Shown: positions 24,891 through 34,762, counted from the stretch's first letter. The stretch is 64,000 bases of DNA from Clostridia bacterium (GCA_017549205.1 JAFYVH010000020.1:1-64000), one strand, 5' to 3'. Notes: a model not told the origin generated them from the sequence alone. Translations and numbers: made by a program.

Positions 24891-26129
24891 ATGTTGAAAA
24901 AAATGGGCCAAGCTGCAAAAGAGGCAGCCTTTTCGCTGATGACAATCAGCACTCAAACAAAATCAAAAGGTCTTTTGGCTGTAGCAGCAGCGCTGCGACA
25001 ACATGCCGATTTGATTATAAGTGAAAATGAAAAAGATGTCCGTGCTCTCGTCCAAAAAGGTGGCACTAAGGCTTTAATCGACCGGTTGACTCTTACCAAA
25101 GAGCGAATCGAAGCCATGGCGCAAGGCGTTGAAAAAGTGGAAAGCCTGCCCGACCCCATCGGCGAGGTTATCGGCATGGCCAAGCGCCCCAACGGTTTGG
25201 TCATTGGCACAAAGCGTGTTCCCCTGGGCGTTATTGGCATTATTTATGAGGCGCGTCCCAATGTAACTGTGGATGCGGCGGCCTTATGCCTGAAAACTGC
25301 CAACGCCTGTATTTTGCGGGGTGGCAGCGAAGCCCTTAACTCAAACACCGTTTTAGTAAACATTATGAAAGAAGCGCTAGAGGGTGCTGGTTTTCCCAAG
25401 GGAAGCTTGCAACTGGTGACTGACACCTCTCGCGAAACTGCCAAAGAGCTGATGCGCCTTTCTGATTATTTAGATGTTTTGATTCCCCGTGGTGGCAAGG
25501 GTCTCATCAGCACGGTTGTGGAAAACGCGATGGTACCCGTCATCGAAACCGGCACCGGCAACTGCCATGTTTATATTGAAAAATCGGCAGAACCCATCAT
25601 GGCAAGGGACATTTTGGTGAATGCTAAAACCGGCCGTCCCGCTGTTTGCAATGCCGCTGAATCCCTGCTGGTTGATGAAGCTGTCTACAAAGACATTCTC
25701 CCCATAATTGCAGAGGGTTTAAAGCCCTTTCATGTGGAAATTCGCGGTTGCGAAAAAACCTGTGCTATCATAAAAGACGCTGTACCTGCTACCAGCGAAG
25801 ATTATTTCACCGAATATAATGACTATATCCTTTCGGTTAAGGTGGTCTCGGGCATCGATGAGGCGATTCACCACATCAATGTTCACGGCACACGGCATTC
25901 TGAAGCCATTGTCACCACCTCATACAGCGCTGCCAATCGCTTTTTAGATGAAATCGACGCCGCTGCCGTTTATGTGAATGCCTCTACCCGCTTTACCGAC
26001 GGTAATGAATTCGGCTATGGTGCCGAAATTGGTATCAGCACACAAAAGCTGCATGCAAGAGGTCCTATGGGGCTTGCGGCTTTGACCTCTACAAAGCATA
26101 TTATTTACGGCGACGGACAAATCAGATAA
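24891..26129 (+). CDS. proA: Gamma-glutamyl phosphate reductase ProA
   Basis: 412 aa, aldehyde dehydrogenase superfamily. Shows [20 protein letters not shown], the dinucleotide-binding [26 protein letters not shown], and the catalytic Cys in [14 protein letters not shown]. It reduces gamma-glutamyl phosphate with NADPH to glutamate semialdehyde, which cyclises toward proline. Only six bases separate it from proB. proC is not in the window. Confidence 0.95.
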   Translation: MLKKMGQAAKEAAFSLMTISTQTKSKGLLAVAAALRQHADLIISENEKDVRALVQKGGTKALIDRLTLTKERIEAMAQGVEKVESLPDPIGEVIGMAKRPNGLVIGTKRVPLGVIGIIYEARPNVTVDAAALCLKTANACILRGGSEALNSNTVLVNIMKEALEGAGFPKGSLQLVTDTSRETAKELMRLSDYLDVLIPRGGKGLISTVVENAMVPVIETGTGNCHVYIEKSAEPIMARDILVNAKTGRPAVCNAAESLLVDEAVYKDILPIIAEGLKPFHVEIRGCEKTCAIIKDAVPATSEDYFTEYNDYILSVKVVSGIDEAIHHINVHGTRHSEAIVTTSYSAANRFLDEIDAAAVYVNASTRFTDGNEFGYGAEIGISTQKLHARGPMGLAALTSTKHIIYGDGQIR

Positions 26130-26142
26130 CAAAAGAGAAAGA

Positions 26143-26985
26143 ATGAGCAACATGATTAAAACTGAGCATTTACGCTATGCCTACCAAATCGGCACACAGG
26201 AAAAGGTTAAATTTGTTTTGGATGATATTGACCTTAGCATTAGTCCCGGTGAGTTTGTTGCCGTTTTGGGCCATAATGGCTGCGGCAAGTCCACCCTGGC
26301 CAAGCACTTTAACGCTCTGCTTTTACCGGCGGGCGGCACTGTGTATGTGGGCGGCATGGATACAAAAGATGAAGCGCATTACTGGGAATTTCGAAAAAAT
26401 GTGGGCATGGTGTTTCAAAATCCCGACAACCAGATTGTTGCCACTGTTGTGGAAGAGGATGTGGCCTTTGCCCCTGAAAATTTAGGTGTGCCCTCTGACG
26501 AAATTCGCAAAAGGGTTGACGAGGCTCTTAAAACCGTAGATATGTACGAATTGCGTCGCCACGCACCTCACCTTTTGTCTGGCGGTCAAAAACAGCGTGT
26601 GGCCATTGCAGGCGCCATTGCCATGGAGCCAAAATGTATTGTGTTTGATGAGCCCACGGCCATGCTGGACCCTAAAGGTCGAAAAGAAGTCATTGACACC
26701 ATTGTTAAGCTGAAAGAAGAAAAGCATATGACAGTGGTTTTAATCACACACTACATGGAAGAGGCTGTTCGTGCCGACCGTGTGGTTGTGATGGATAAAG
26801 GAAAAGTTTTGCGAAACGATGTGCCCCGAAATGTTTTTTCTGATGTTAAGTTTATGAAAAGTCTGGGGCTTGATGTGCCGCAGGTTACGGAGCTTTGCTA
26901 TCGTCTGGCAAAAGACGGCATAAACATTCGGTCAGATGTTATGACAGTGGCAGAATGTGTTGACGAGCTAATAAAGCTTTTATAA
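26143..26985 (+). CDS. ecfA1: ECF transporter ATPase EcfA1
   Basis: 280 aa ABC ATPase: Walker [18 protein letters not shown]-loop [20 protein letters not shown], signature [17 protein letters not shown], and Walker [14 protein letters not shown]. The VFQNPDNQ block is typical of EcfA1 subunits. With EcfA2 and EcfT it forms the shared energising module for vitamin-binding S components. Order ecfA1-ecfA2-ecfT-truA is conserved in Firmicutes, but here the block follows proBA rather than ribosomal protein genes. Confidence 0.92.
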   Translation: MSNMIKTEHLRYAYQIGTQEKVKFVLDDIDLSISPGEFVAVLGHNGCGKSTLAKHFNALLLPAGGTVYVGGMDTKDEAHYWEFRKNVGMVFQNPDNQIVATVVEEDVAFAPENLGVPSDEIRKRVDEALKTVDMYELRRHAPHLLSGGQKQRVAIAGAIAMEPKCIVFDEPTAMLDPKGRKEVIDTIVKLKEEKHMTVVLITHYMEEAVRADRVVVMDKGKVLRNDVPRNVFSDVKFMKSLGLDVPQVTELCYRLAKDGINIRSDVMTVAECVDELIKLL

Positions 26986-27018
26986 AAATCCTTTATATCT
27001 TCAAACGGGAGCAATAAA

Positions 27019-27885
27019 ATGGCAATTGAAATTTCAAATCTGAATTATGTATATATGGCGGGCAGCCCTTTTGAAAAGCATGCGCTGCAAAATGTGAATC
27101 TTACTATTTCTGATGGTGAATTTGTGGGAATTATCGGTCATACTGGTTCCGGTAAATCAACCCTGATTCAGCACTTAAACGGCTTGCTTAAGCCCACCTC
27201 GGGCACCATTTGCGTTGACGGCGTGGACATCACCGCAAAAGGCGCTGACCTAAAAAAACTGCGTCAAAAGGTTGGCCTTGTTTTTCAATATCCCGAGCAC
27301 CAGCTCTTTGAAGAAACGGTTTATAAAGACATCGCATACGGCCCGAAAAACATGGGGCTAACACAGGATGAAATTGATGAACGCGTGAGAGAAGCCATGA
27401 ATTATGTTGGCCTGACAGATAAATATATGAATCGTTCTCCCTTCGAGCTTTCCGGCGGTCAAAAGCGCCGTGTTGCCATTGCAGGTGTACTTGCCATGCG
27501 CCCGGATGTTCTGATTTTAGATGAGCCGGCAGCCGGTCTTGACCCATCGGGTCGCGAGGAGATTTTAACCCAGATTAAAGCCCTCTATTTAGCACGGAAA
27601 ATGACGGTGCTGTTTGTTTCGCATTCTATGGAGGATGTGGCAAGAGCAGCCGGTCGCATCATTGTGATGAACCGGGGCACTGTTGCTATGGACGGCAAAC
27701 CCTCTGAAATCTTTTCCCATGCTAAAGAACTGCGCAGCATGGGTCTTGATGTGCCTCAAATCACACAGCTTGCCGCCTCTCTTGCCGAGCGTGGCATTCC
27801 CATTGACAATAATATCTACACCATAGAGCGTGCCAAAGCCACCATTTTAATGCTCTTGGCACAAAAAGAAAAGGGGGCGAAATAA
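27019..27885 (+). CDS. ecfA2: ECF transporter ATPase EcfA2
   Basis: 288 aa ABC ATPase with [41 protein letters not shown] (the EcfA2-type YPEHQLFE block), [17 protein letters not shown] and [13 protein letters not shown]. It pairs with EcfA1 on the membrane scaffold EcfT. The gene sits 33 bases after ecfA1 with a GGGAG SD, and its stop overlaps the ATG of ecfT. Confidence 0.92.
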   Translation: MAIEISNLNYVYMAGSPFEKHALQNVNLTISDGEFVGIIGHTGSGKSTLIQHLNGLLKPTSGTICVDGVDITAKGADLKKLRQKVGLVFQYPEHQLFEETVYKDIAYGPKNMGLTQDEIDERVREAMNYVGLTDKYMNRSPFELSGGQKRRVAIAGVLAMRPDVLILDEPAAGLDPSGREEILTQIKALYLARKMTVLFVSHSMEDVARAAGRIIVMNRGTVAMDGKPSEIFSHAKELRSMGLDVPQITQLAASLAERGIPIDNNIYTIERAKATILMLLAQKEKGAK

Positions 27886-28688
27886 TGCTGAAAGATATCA
27901 CCTTAGGGCAATATTTCCCCATCGACTCCCCCCTGCATCGTATGGACCCCCGCACAAAAATATTGTCCCTGATTTTATTAATTGTGGCGATTTTTTTGGC
28001 AAATAACCCTTGGGCCTATGTTTTAGCGGCAGCTTTCACTTTATTGGTCGTCGCTCTTTCTAAAGTCCCTGTTTCTATGTATTTCAGAGGACTTAAGCCC
28101 ATTTGGTTTGTCATTATTTTCACCGCGCTTTTAAACATTTTTTTCACCCCGGGTACAAAAATTTATCTCTTCGGCTACAGGACGCCTATGACCTGGGAGG
28201 GATTGATTTTAGCCGGCAAGATGGCATTGCGGCTTGTTCTTTTGATTATTTCAAGCTCTGCACTCACCTACACCACCTCGCCTATTTTACTGACAGACGG
28301 CATTGAAAAACTGTTAAAACCTCTTGCAAAGTTGGGCTTGCCCACCTTTGAGCTGGCGATGATGATGAGTATTGCCATTCGTTTTATTCCCACATTAATT
28401 GAAGAAACCGATAAAATTATGAAAGCACAAAAAGCCCGCGGTGCCGATTTTGAGTCAGGCTCTGTTTTGCACCGTGTAAAAGCCCTGGCACCAATGCTTG
28501 TCCCTTTGTTTATCAGTGCTTTTCGTCGTGCTGATGAACTGGCCGTGGCTATGGAAAGTCGCTGCTATCAAGGTGGCGAACATCGCACCCGACTCAATGA
28601 AATTCGCTTTCACTTGATTGATGCTTTTGCTGGTCTTTTGATGCTTGCATTTTTTGCAGCAGTGATTATACTGCGAATTATACTGTAA
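27885..28688 (+). CDS. ecfT: ECF transporter membrane scaffold EcfT
   Basis: 267 aa with about six membrane segments. The cytoplasmic coupling helices that contact the ATPases carry the two short Ala-Arg-Gly-type motifs of the family: KAQKARGADF near residue 183 and MESRCYQGG near 225. EcfT connects the ATPases to exchangeable S components; one candidate S component is encoded at 53035. The ATG overlaps the ecfA2 stop (TAATG). Confidence 0.9.
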   Translation: MLKDITLGQYFPIDSPLHRMDPRTKILSLILLIVAIFLANNPWAYVLAAAFTLLVVALSKVPVSMYFRGLKPIWFVIIFTALLNIFFTPGTKIYLFGYRTPMTWEGLILAGKMALRLVLLIISSSALTYTTSPILLTDGIEKLLKPLAKLGLPTFELAMMMSIAIRFIPTLIEETDKIMKAQKARGADFESGSVLHRVKALAPMLVPLFISAFRRADELAVAMESRCYQGGEHRTRLNEIRFHLIDAFAGLLMLAFFAAVIILRIIL

Positions 28689-28699
28689 AGAGGGAATGT

Positions 28700-29458
28700 A
28701 TGAGCAAAATGAACGCCTATAAACTGCAACTTATGTATGAGGGCACAAATTATGCCGGATGGCAACGACAAAACAACGCTGTTACCGTGCAGGGTGAATT
28801 GGAAAAAGCCCTGGCTGTCATTTTACGCACACCGGTTTCATTGGTAGGCGTCAGCCGGACAGATGCAGGCGTTCATGCAGCAAACTTTATTGCTAATTTC
28901 CAAATGGAAGGCTCTGCTGATACAAAAAAGCTGTGCCGTGGTGTTAACGCTCTGCTGCCGCCGGATATCCGTGTGATGAATATCACCACCTGTTCGCCGG
29001 ACTTCAGCGCCCGTTTTGATGCCTTACGAAAAACATATATCTATCGCATTGATACCTCCCCTTGCGGCAATGCTTTTTGTCGCAACTTCACCTGGCACCA
29101 TCCTGCACCACTGGATGTGGAAAAAATGCAAAAAGCGGCTGCTCACTTTTTGGGCGAGCATGACTTTTCTGCTTTTATGGCCCAGGGCGGCAGTGCCAAA
29201 ACCTTTACAAGAAACATTATGGAATCAGAAATTACTGAGAATAATCAAATTTTAGAATATCGCATCACGGGAAACGGATTTCTTTACAACATGGTGCGCA
29301 TCATCGTGGGCACATTGGTTTGGGTTGGTCGTGGCAAAATCGAGCCCGACGCCATCCCCGATTTAATCGCCGCTAAAGACCGCACCCGTGTGGGCATGAC
29401 AGCACCGGCTAAGGGCCTCATGCTTTGGCAGGCAGAATATGACCACCAAGACATGTAA
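28700..29458 (+). CDS. truA: tRNA pseudouridine(38-40) synthase TruA
   Basis: 252 aa. Family marks: MYEGTNYAGWQRQ at the start, catalytic Asp in GVSRTDAGVHA near residue 55, and NGFLYNMVRIIVGTLV near 200. It isomerises uridines 38-40 of tRNA anticodon stems. Eleven bases after ecfT, the position it occupies in most Firmicutes. Confidence 0.95.
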   Translation: MSKMNAYKLQLMYEGTNYAGWQRQNNAVTVQGELEKALAVILRTPVSLVGVSRTDAGVHAANFIANFQMEGSADTKKLCRGVNALLPPDIRVMNITTCSPDFSARFDALRKTYIYRIDTSPCGNAFCRNFTWHHPAPLDVEKMQKAAAHFLGEHDFSAFMAQGGSAKTFTRNIMESEITENNQILEYRITGNGFLYNMVRIIVGTLVWVGRGKIEPDAIPDLIAAKDRTRVGMTAPAKGLMLWQAEYDHQDM

Positions 29459-29479
29459 TTTTTAAAAGGAGTGAAAAAC

Positions 29480-30628
29480 ATGCGCTCGCCTATGTTTTAC
29501 AAGCCGAATATTTTCCGCAGAATTTTAATAGCTTTGGGTATTACTGTTGGCGTCCTGGCAATTATTGCTCTGGTTACCTATCTGGGCTTTTTATACCTTG
29601 GCTATGTGAATCAGGTAAAAGTCAGCGATGAACCCACCGTAACCCCCCTTGAGTTTAGTTTAGAGCCGGGCGTTTCTTATAAAAATGCGGCAAACGACAC
29701 TTCCCTTTATTTCTACAGCGCAGAAAATTTAAAAATCTCTGATAAGAATGGACGCCTGGCTGGCGATGTTTCTTTAAAAATGCCTCACCCGACCCTTTCT
29801 CTAAGAGGCGAATATGCTTTGTTCTTTGACTTAAACGGACACAGCACCATGACTTTCCGCGGTCATAAAGAGGTCGCCTTTCTTGAGCTGGACGAAAAAA
29901 TTTTAATGGCCAGCATAAACGATAAGGGCTATGCCCTTTTGGTAACAGAGGGTGACTTGCACAAATGCGCCGTTCGGGTATTTACGCCGGAAGGTGAAGA
30001 AATTTTCAAATGGAACTCAGGCAATTTAGCCGTTGTGAGCGCCGATATTTCAAATAATAGCAAGGACATTACCGTTTCGGCCATCAACACAGATGAGGGC
30101 AAAATTAAAACCCATATTATTATGTTTAACATCACAAACGAAAAGCCTTTCACAAATGACATTTATGAAGGTTCTCTTTATTCTGTTGTCCGTTATAGCG
30201 GCAGCCATACATACTGCATCGGCAGCAGTGACACTCTGATTTATAACAGCTATGGAAAGTGCAGCGGCACAGTGACATATGCTGACCGTGAACTTTTGCA
30301 GTATGTTTTAAATGATGATTGTCTTGTTTTTGCCTTTTCCGGTTCAGGCGGCACCACCGGCGCTGTGCGTGAGCTTAAAAGCTACAACCATCGCGGTGAT
30401 GAACTGGGCAGTTTTGCCTGCCAGCAGGAATTTGACTTTTTAGATGCCCACAAGGGCACCATTGTCATTAACAACGGCAGAACCATTTCTGTTTTAAACA
30501 ATCGCTGTCATGAACGGCTTCAGCTAAACCTCGGCATTGATTTGCGAGATTTTGTCTTTTTTGGCACAAGCTCTCGTGGCGTGGGCATCACCGCTTCCGG
30601 TGCTGTGATTATACTGCTGCATGCCTGA
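29480..30628 (+). CDS. Membrane-anchored beta-propeller-like protein (probably DUF5711)
   Basis: 382 aa. One N-terminal membrane helix (residues about 12-38) precedes an extracytoplasmic region of repeated beta strands. Recurrent patterns such as GEYALFFDLNGHSTMTF, KGYALLVTEGD and NDDCLVFAFSGSG suggest a beta-propeller. I recall this as the DUF5711 family, frequent beside cvpA in clostridial genomes, without known function. ATG at 29480 has AAGGAG eight bases upstream, favouring it over GTG at 29471. Confidence 0.68.
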   Translation: MRSPMFYKPNIFRRILIALGITVGVLAIIALVTYLGFLYLGYVNQVKVSDEPTVTPLEFSLEPGVSYKNAANDTSLYFYSAENLKISDKNGRLAGDVSLKMPHPTLSLRGEYALFFDLNGHSTMTFRGHKEVAFLELDEKILMASINDKGYALLVTEGDLHKCAVRVFTPEGEEIFKWNSGNLAVVSADISNNSKDITVSAINTDEGKIKTHIIMFNITNEKPFTNDIYEGSLYSVVRYSGSHTYCIGSSDTLIYNSYGKCSGTVTYADRELLQYVLNDDCLVFAFSGSGGTTGAVRELKSYNHRGDELGSFACQQEFDFLDAHKGTIVINNGRTISVLNNRCHERLQLNLGIDLRDFVFFGTSSRGVGITASGAVIILLHA

Positions 30629-30652
30629 TTAAAAGAAAGGATCAACCCCATC

Positions 30653-31300
30653 ATGAATATAGCTGATTTTATCGGAATTATTATCATTGTTTTAATGGCG
30701 CTTTGGGGCATGAAAAAGGGTTTGGTGCGTTCTGTTTTCAGTTTGAGCTCTTTGGTTTTATCCCTGATTTTAGCACTGACACTCTATACTCCTGTTTCAA
30801 ACTTTATGGAAACAAGTGTTGTGGGCGACTATGTGCGCTTAAATGTTTATAAGGTGTTTGATAGCCAAGAGATTGAAACCGAAGACCCAACGGAAGCCGG
30901 AGAAGTTCTCAAGCTGCCGCAGTCACTTCAGAACACCTTGACCGACACGGTTAACAAAGCCACCGACACCATTCGTGACACTTTGGCCGAGAACGCCGCA
31001 AGCCTTGCTTTAAAGCTTTTAGGCATTTTAATCGTTTTTGTTATGGTGCGAATTATTTTATGGATTTTGCTCAAGCTTTTAGATGCTGTGGCAAAGCTAC
31101 CGGTCATCCGAAAATTTAACTCCCTTTTAGGTGGTGTTATGGGCATTGCCTATGGCATGCTGATTATTTATATCATTTTAGCCCTGCTCACCTTCACAAC
31201 CACCTTAAAAACCTTTAACAAGCCCACAGAGCTTGTGCTTGAGTCGAAATATATTTCACAAATGTATAACCAGAACATTTTGCTTAATTTCTTAAAATAA
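30653..31300 (+). CDS. cvpA: CvpA family membrane protein
   Basis: 215 aa. Four membrane segments (residues about 3-22, 28-46, 120-142, 160-185) enclose a polar loop (about 50-118). The opening FIGIIIIVLMALWGMKKGLVRSV fits CvpA. CvpA homologues are linked to colicin V production and envelope stress; their biochemical role is uncertain. It stands between the DUF5711-like gene and cmk, with a GAAAGGA SD. Confidence 0.82.
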   Translation: MNIADFIGIIIIVLMALWGMKKGLVRSVFSLSSLVLSLILALTLYTPVSNFMETSVVGDYVRLNVYKVFDSQEIETEDPTEAGEVLKLPQSLQNTLTDTVNKATDTIRDTLAENAASLALKLLGILIVFVMVRIILWILLKLLDAVAKLPVIRKFNSLLGGVMGIAYGMLIIYIILALLTFTTTLKTFNKPTELVLESKYISQMYNQNILLNFLK

Positions 31301-31348
31301 AGACAAAACAGGTGCCATAAAGCATCTGTAACAAGGAGGAGCCTCTTC

Positions 31349-32011
31349 ATGCAAATTGCAATTGACGGTCCCGGCGGTGCCGGAAAAAGCACCCTATCTA
31401 AAAAACTGGCAAAACAGTTAGGCTTTGTTTATATCGACACTGGCGCTATGTATCGTGCTGCCGGTCTTGCCTGCCTGCGCAAAGGCATTGACATCCGCAA
31501 CCAAAAAGACGAGGCTGCAGCTTTGGTGGAAACCGTTTTAATCGATTTGATTCCCGCCGAAGCAGGACAACGCATTATGTTAGATGGCGAGGACATTACC
31601 GGTCTCATTCGCACACCTGAGGTTTCAATGGCAGCATCTGATGTTTCTGCCATTCCCGCTGTTCGTCTGCGGCTTGTTGAGTTGCAGCGTGCACTTGCTG
31701 CCACCCGCGATGTGATTATGGATGGTCGTGACATCGGCACCTATGTGTTGCCCGACGCCCCCATTAAAATCTTTTTAACAGCAACCCCCGAAGAGCGTGC
31801 CAAGCGCCGCTACATAGAACTAACTGAAAAGGGAGAAGCCTGCGATTATGAACAGGTTTTAGCAGAACTTAAAGAGCGGGACCACAACGATTCCACCCGT
31901 GCCTTTGCACCCTTAAAGCAGGCTGAAGACAGTGTGCTTGTGGACACCTCATCTCTTAACTTTGAAGAATCCTTTGAGCATCTGCTCTCTATCATAAAGG
32001 AAAGGCTTTGA
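31349..32011 (+). CDS. cmk: Cytidylate kinase
   Basis: 220 aa. P-loop IAIDGPGGAGKSTLSKKLA, then GFVYIDTGAMYRA and VIMDGRDIGTYVLPDA, all diagnostic for bacterial CMP kinase. It phosphorylates CMP and dCMP. The cmk-plsC-ispH/rpsA order is a well-known clostridial operon. GGAGGAGCC lies upstream of the ATG. Confidence 0.95.
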   Translation: MQIAIDGPGGAGKSTLSKKLAKQLGFVYIDTGAMYRAAGLACLRKGIDIRNQKDEAAALVETVLIDLIPAEAGQRIMLDGEDITGLIRTPEVSMAASDVSAIPAVRLRLVELQRALAATRDVIMDGRDIGTYVLPDAPIKIFLTATPEERAKRRYIELTEKGEACDYEQVLAELKERDHNDSTRAFAPLKQAEDSVLVDTSSLNFEESFEHLLSIIKERL

Positions 32012-32015
32012 TATC

Positions 32016-32639
32016 ATGATGTTTCGTTGTATCCGCTTTGTTGTTAAGTGCTTTATGCACATCATTTTTCGCATACATGTACATAATAAGGAAAATTTAC
32101 CAATGGAGGGTGCTTGCATTGTGGCATTAAACCACAAAAGCTTATGGGATGCGCCTTTAGTTGTTACCGTTTTGCCCCGTCCTTTATGCTTCATGGCAAA
32201 AAAGGAACTGTTTAAAAACCCCATTTTAGCCGGCATTTTGCGCTGGAGTGGCGCTTTTCCTGTTGCTCGCGGCACTTCTGACATAGGCGCAATTAAAACC
32301 GCACTCTCTGTTTTAAAGGCAGATAAGGCACTTGCCCTTTTCCCGGAGGGACGGCGTGTTGGGGAAAACGAAGCCCACACAGCCAAAGCCGGTGTTGCTC
32401 TGTTTGCCGAAAAAACCGGCGCACCCATTGTACCTGTGGCTTTGGGCGGCAAATACCGCCTTTTTGCAAGGCTTGATGTTTATGTTGGCGAGCCCATTTG
32501 GGTTAAGTCTGAAGATGGCAGCAAGCTTTCAGGTGAGCAACTGCAGGAAATCAGCGACAGGCTGATGGCCTTTATTTTGCAAATGGCCGAAACAGGAAAA
32601 GGAACAAAGAAGGAGCAAAATGCATGGACATTAGAGTAG
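32016..32639 (+). CDS. plsC: 1-acyl-sn-glycerol-3-phosphate acyltransferase
   Basis: 207 aa. Acyltransferase motif I (ALNHKSLWDAP, the H-x4-D catalytic pair), motif II region with GAFPVARG, motif III FPEGRR and motif IV PIVPVAL. It acylates lysophosphatidic acid in phospholipid synthesis at the membrane. Start is ATG at 32016 or three bases on. Its end overlaps the ispH-rpsA start by 16 bases. Confidence 0.9.
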   Translation: MMFRCIRFVVKCFMHIIFRIHVHNKENLPMEGACIVALNHKSLWDAPLVVTVLPRPLCFMAKKELFKNPILAGILRWSGAFPVARGTSDIGAIKTALSVLKADKALALFPEGRRVGENEAHTAKAGVALFAEKTGAPIVPVALGGKYRLFARLDVYVGEPIWVKSEDGSKLSGEQLQEISDRLMAFILQMAETGKGTKKEQNAWTLE

Positions 32640-34606
32640 CCAAAACAGCCGGTTTTTGCTTTGGCGTTGCCCGGGCTATTGACAGTGCTTATAAATGTGC
32701 TGAAGATAAAAACAGGCACTATTGTACCTTAGGCCCCATCATTCACAATGCACATGTGGTTTCTGACCTGCAAAACCGAGGTATTGCTGTTGTGGAATCT
32801 TTACAAGAGCTCACACCCGGTGTAACGGTGATTATCCGCACCCATGGCGTTCCTCCCTCGGTCTATCATGAGCTTGAGGCTAAAAACATTTCTTACCTTG
32901 ATTTAACCTGTCCCTTTGTTAAAAAAATTCATACCATTGTGAAAGAACATCACGAATCAGGGCACCGGATTATCATCATTGGTGACAAAACGCACCCCGA
33001 GGTCATTGGCATTAACGGCTGGTGCGATGATTCTGCTTTGATTATAGAAAGTTTGGAGCAAGTCGAAACCCAGGATTTGCCACAAGATAATGTCTGTATT
33101 GTGGCGCAAACCACATTTAATAAAAATATTTATAAAAAAATTATATTTTTTTTAAAAAAAACTTGCCAAAGCTCCACTATATTTGATACAATATGTAATG
33201 CGACTGATGAAAGACAAGCCGAAGCCCAAACATTAGCCGGTCAGGTTGACGCCATGCTGGTGCTGGGCGGGCAAAACAGTTCTAACACACAAAAGCTTTA
33301 TCAGATTTGTAAGAGCATTTGCCCCGAGGTTTATTGCGCAGAATCCATTCATGCGCTGGGTGACCTTTCACCCTTTCAGAATAAACGCGTTGGAATTACT
33401 GCCGGTGCATCGACACCTGCGGTTATAATAAAGGAGGCTATCAACAAGATGGAAAACCAAGAGAAAGACTTTGCAACACTCTTAGAGGAGTCGCTGAAAC
33501 CGATTTTTACGGGTGACACTGTAACAGGTACCGTAATTGAGGTTGGCCCCACTGAGGTCATTGTTGACCTGGGTGTAAAACAGGACGGCATCATCCCTGC
33601 TTCAGAAATTTCTGATGACCCTGCCCTGACTCCTGAAGATATTGTAAAGGTAGGAGATGAAATTCAGTGTTTCGTCGTCCGTGTTAATGACGTGGAAGGA
33701 AAAATTACTCTTTCCAAAAAGAAGCTGGATTCGTACAAAACCTGGGAAGCAATTATTAAGGCTCAGGAAAATGGCGACATTCTGGAAGGAAAGGTAGACA
33801 GCGTTGTAAACGGCGGCGTGATTGTTACATATAAGAGCTATCGCGTGTTTGTTCCTGCTTCGCTTGCAAATGACAGATTCCTGACCGACTTAAATGAGTT
33901 GGTGGGTAATGTTGTTCCCTTCAAGATTATCGATATTAACGAAAGAAGAAGACGAATTGTCGGTAACATCAAAACTGTTTTAATGGCTCAAAAACAAGAG
34001 CTTGAAAAAGCATTTTGGGAAACTGCTGAAGTTGGCAAGAAATACACCGGTATTGTTAAATCCTTAAAGAATTTCGGTGCTTTTGTTGACATCGGTGGCG
34101 TTGATGGTTTGGTTCACATTTCTGAACTGAGCTGGTCCAGAATTAAGCATCCCTCTGAAGTTGTTAATGTTGGCGATGCTATTGAAGTTTACATCAAAGA
34201 CATTGCTGATGACACCAAGAGAATTTCTTTGGGTTACAAAAATCCCTTAGAAAACCCCTGGGAAATTGCAAAAGCTAAATTAAATGTTGATGATGTTGTT
34301 AAGGCTAAAATTGTTCGCATGTTGCCCTTTGGCGCATTTGCTGAAATCATGCCCTCAATTGATGGTTTAATTCACATTTCTCAAATTGCTGCTAAACGCA
34401 TTGAAAAACCCCAGGATGAATTATCCATCGGTCAGGAAGTTGATGTTAAAATTGTTGACATTGACTGGGAAAACAAAAAGATTGCTTTAAGCATTCGCGC
34501 TCTGCTCCCCGAAGCTGAAGCTCCGGCCGTTGAAGAAGCGCCTGCTGCAGAAGAAGCACCTGTTGTTGAGGAAGCACCTGCTACAGAAGAGGTTGCTGCT
34601 GAGTAA
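32624..34606 (+). CDS. ispH-rpsA: Bifunctional HMBPP reductase (IspH) / ribosomal protein S1 fusion
   Basis: 660 aa. Residues 1-275 are IspH, last step of the MEP isoprenoid pathway, with the three Fe-S cysteines C12 (GFCFGV), C96 (LTCPFV) and C191 (TICNATDER). Residues about 295-630 hold four S1 RNA-binding domains (GTVIEVGPTEVIVDLGVKQD, GKVDSVVNGGVIV, GIVKSLKNFGAFVDIGGVDG, AKIVRMLPFGAFAEIMPSID). The last 30 residues are a Glu-Ala-Pro repeat tail. This fusion is known in clostridia. An SD and in-frame ATG exactly at the domain junction (33430-33451) suggest S1 is also made on its own. Last gene of the long run; a terminator follows. Confidence 0.93.
   Translation: MDIRVAKTAGFCFGVARAIDSAYKCAEDKNRHYCTLGPIIHNAHVVSDLQNRGIAVVESLQELTPGVTVIIRTHGVPPSVYHELEAKNISYLDLTCPFVKKIHTIVKEHHESGHRIIIIGDKTHPEVIGINGWCDDSALIIESLEQVETQDLPQDNVCIVAQTTFNKNIYKKIIFFLKKTCQSSTIFDTICNATDERQAEAQTLAGQVDAMLVLGGQNSSNTQKLYQICKSICPEVYCAESIHALGDLSPFQNKRVGITAGASTPAVIIKEAINKMENQEKDFATLLEESLKPIFTGDTVTGTVIEVGPTEVIVDLGVKQDGIIPASEISDDPALTPEDIVKVGDEIQCFVVRVNDVEGKITLSKKKLDSYKTWEAIIKAQENGDILEGKVDSVVNGGVIVTYKSYRVFVPASLANDRFLTDLNELVGNVVPFKIIDINERRRRIVGNIKTVLMAQKQELEKAFWETAEVGKKYTGIVKSLKNFGAFVDIGGVDGLVHISELSWSRIKHPSEVVNVGDAIEVYIKDIADDTKRISLGYKNPLENPWEIAKAKLNVDDVVKAKIVRMLPFGAFAEIMPSIDGLIHISQIAAKRIEKPQDELSIGQEVDVKIVDIDWENKKIALSIRALLPEAEAPAVEEAPAAEEAPVVEEAPATEEVAAE
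33163..33192 (+). promoter_or_regulatory. Candidate internal promoter within ispH
   Basis: TTGCCA (33163-33168) and TACAAT (33187-33192) are 18 bp apart. A T8A8 tract (33146-33161) lies directly upstream of the -35, where an UP element would lie. A transcript from here would carry the internal S1 start but not complete IspH. Confidence 0.4.
33430..33451 (+). promoter_or_regulatory. Internal SD and start codon for stand-alone S1
   Basis: AAAGGAGG (33430-33437) precedes an ATG (33449-33451) by 11 bases. The ATG is codon 276 of the fusion, in frame, and lies in the linker between the IspH and S1 parts. Initiation would give a 385-aa S1 protein, a normal size for Firmicutes. Confidence 0.6.
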
Positions 34607-34637
34607 GCATCAAACAAAAATTAATAAAAAGACATGT

Positions 34638-34672
34638 AACACGCCGGTCTTGTTGTCCGGCGTGTTTTTTTG
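34638..34672 (+). terminator. Terminator after ispH-rpsA
   Basis: ACACGCCGG (34639-34647) pairs with CCGGCGTGT (34657-34665), followed by a T run. It closes the gene run that begins at murJ. Confidence 0.9.
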
Positions 34673-34703
34673 TCCCATAAAATCAGAAAATGTGCTCTAT
34701 CCC

Positions 34704-34732
34704 TTGAAAAGAGATGGTAAATTTGGTATACT
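34704..34732 (+). promoter_or_regulatory. Sigma-A promoter of the phosphohexomutase gene
   Basis: TTGAAA (34704-34709) and TATACT (34727-34732), 17 bp apart, 30 bp before the start codon. Confidence 0.65.
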
Positions 34733-34762
34733 TAATTTGTAAATATTAAAAGCAAGGGACGG

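Noticed and set aside
24060..26129. Frameshift or fusion of proB and proA.
   Set aside because: Both frames are complete, with separate starts, a six-base gap and intact active sites.
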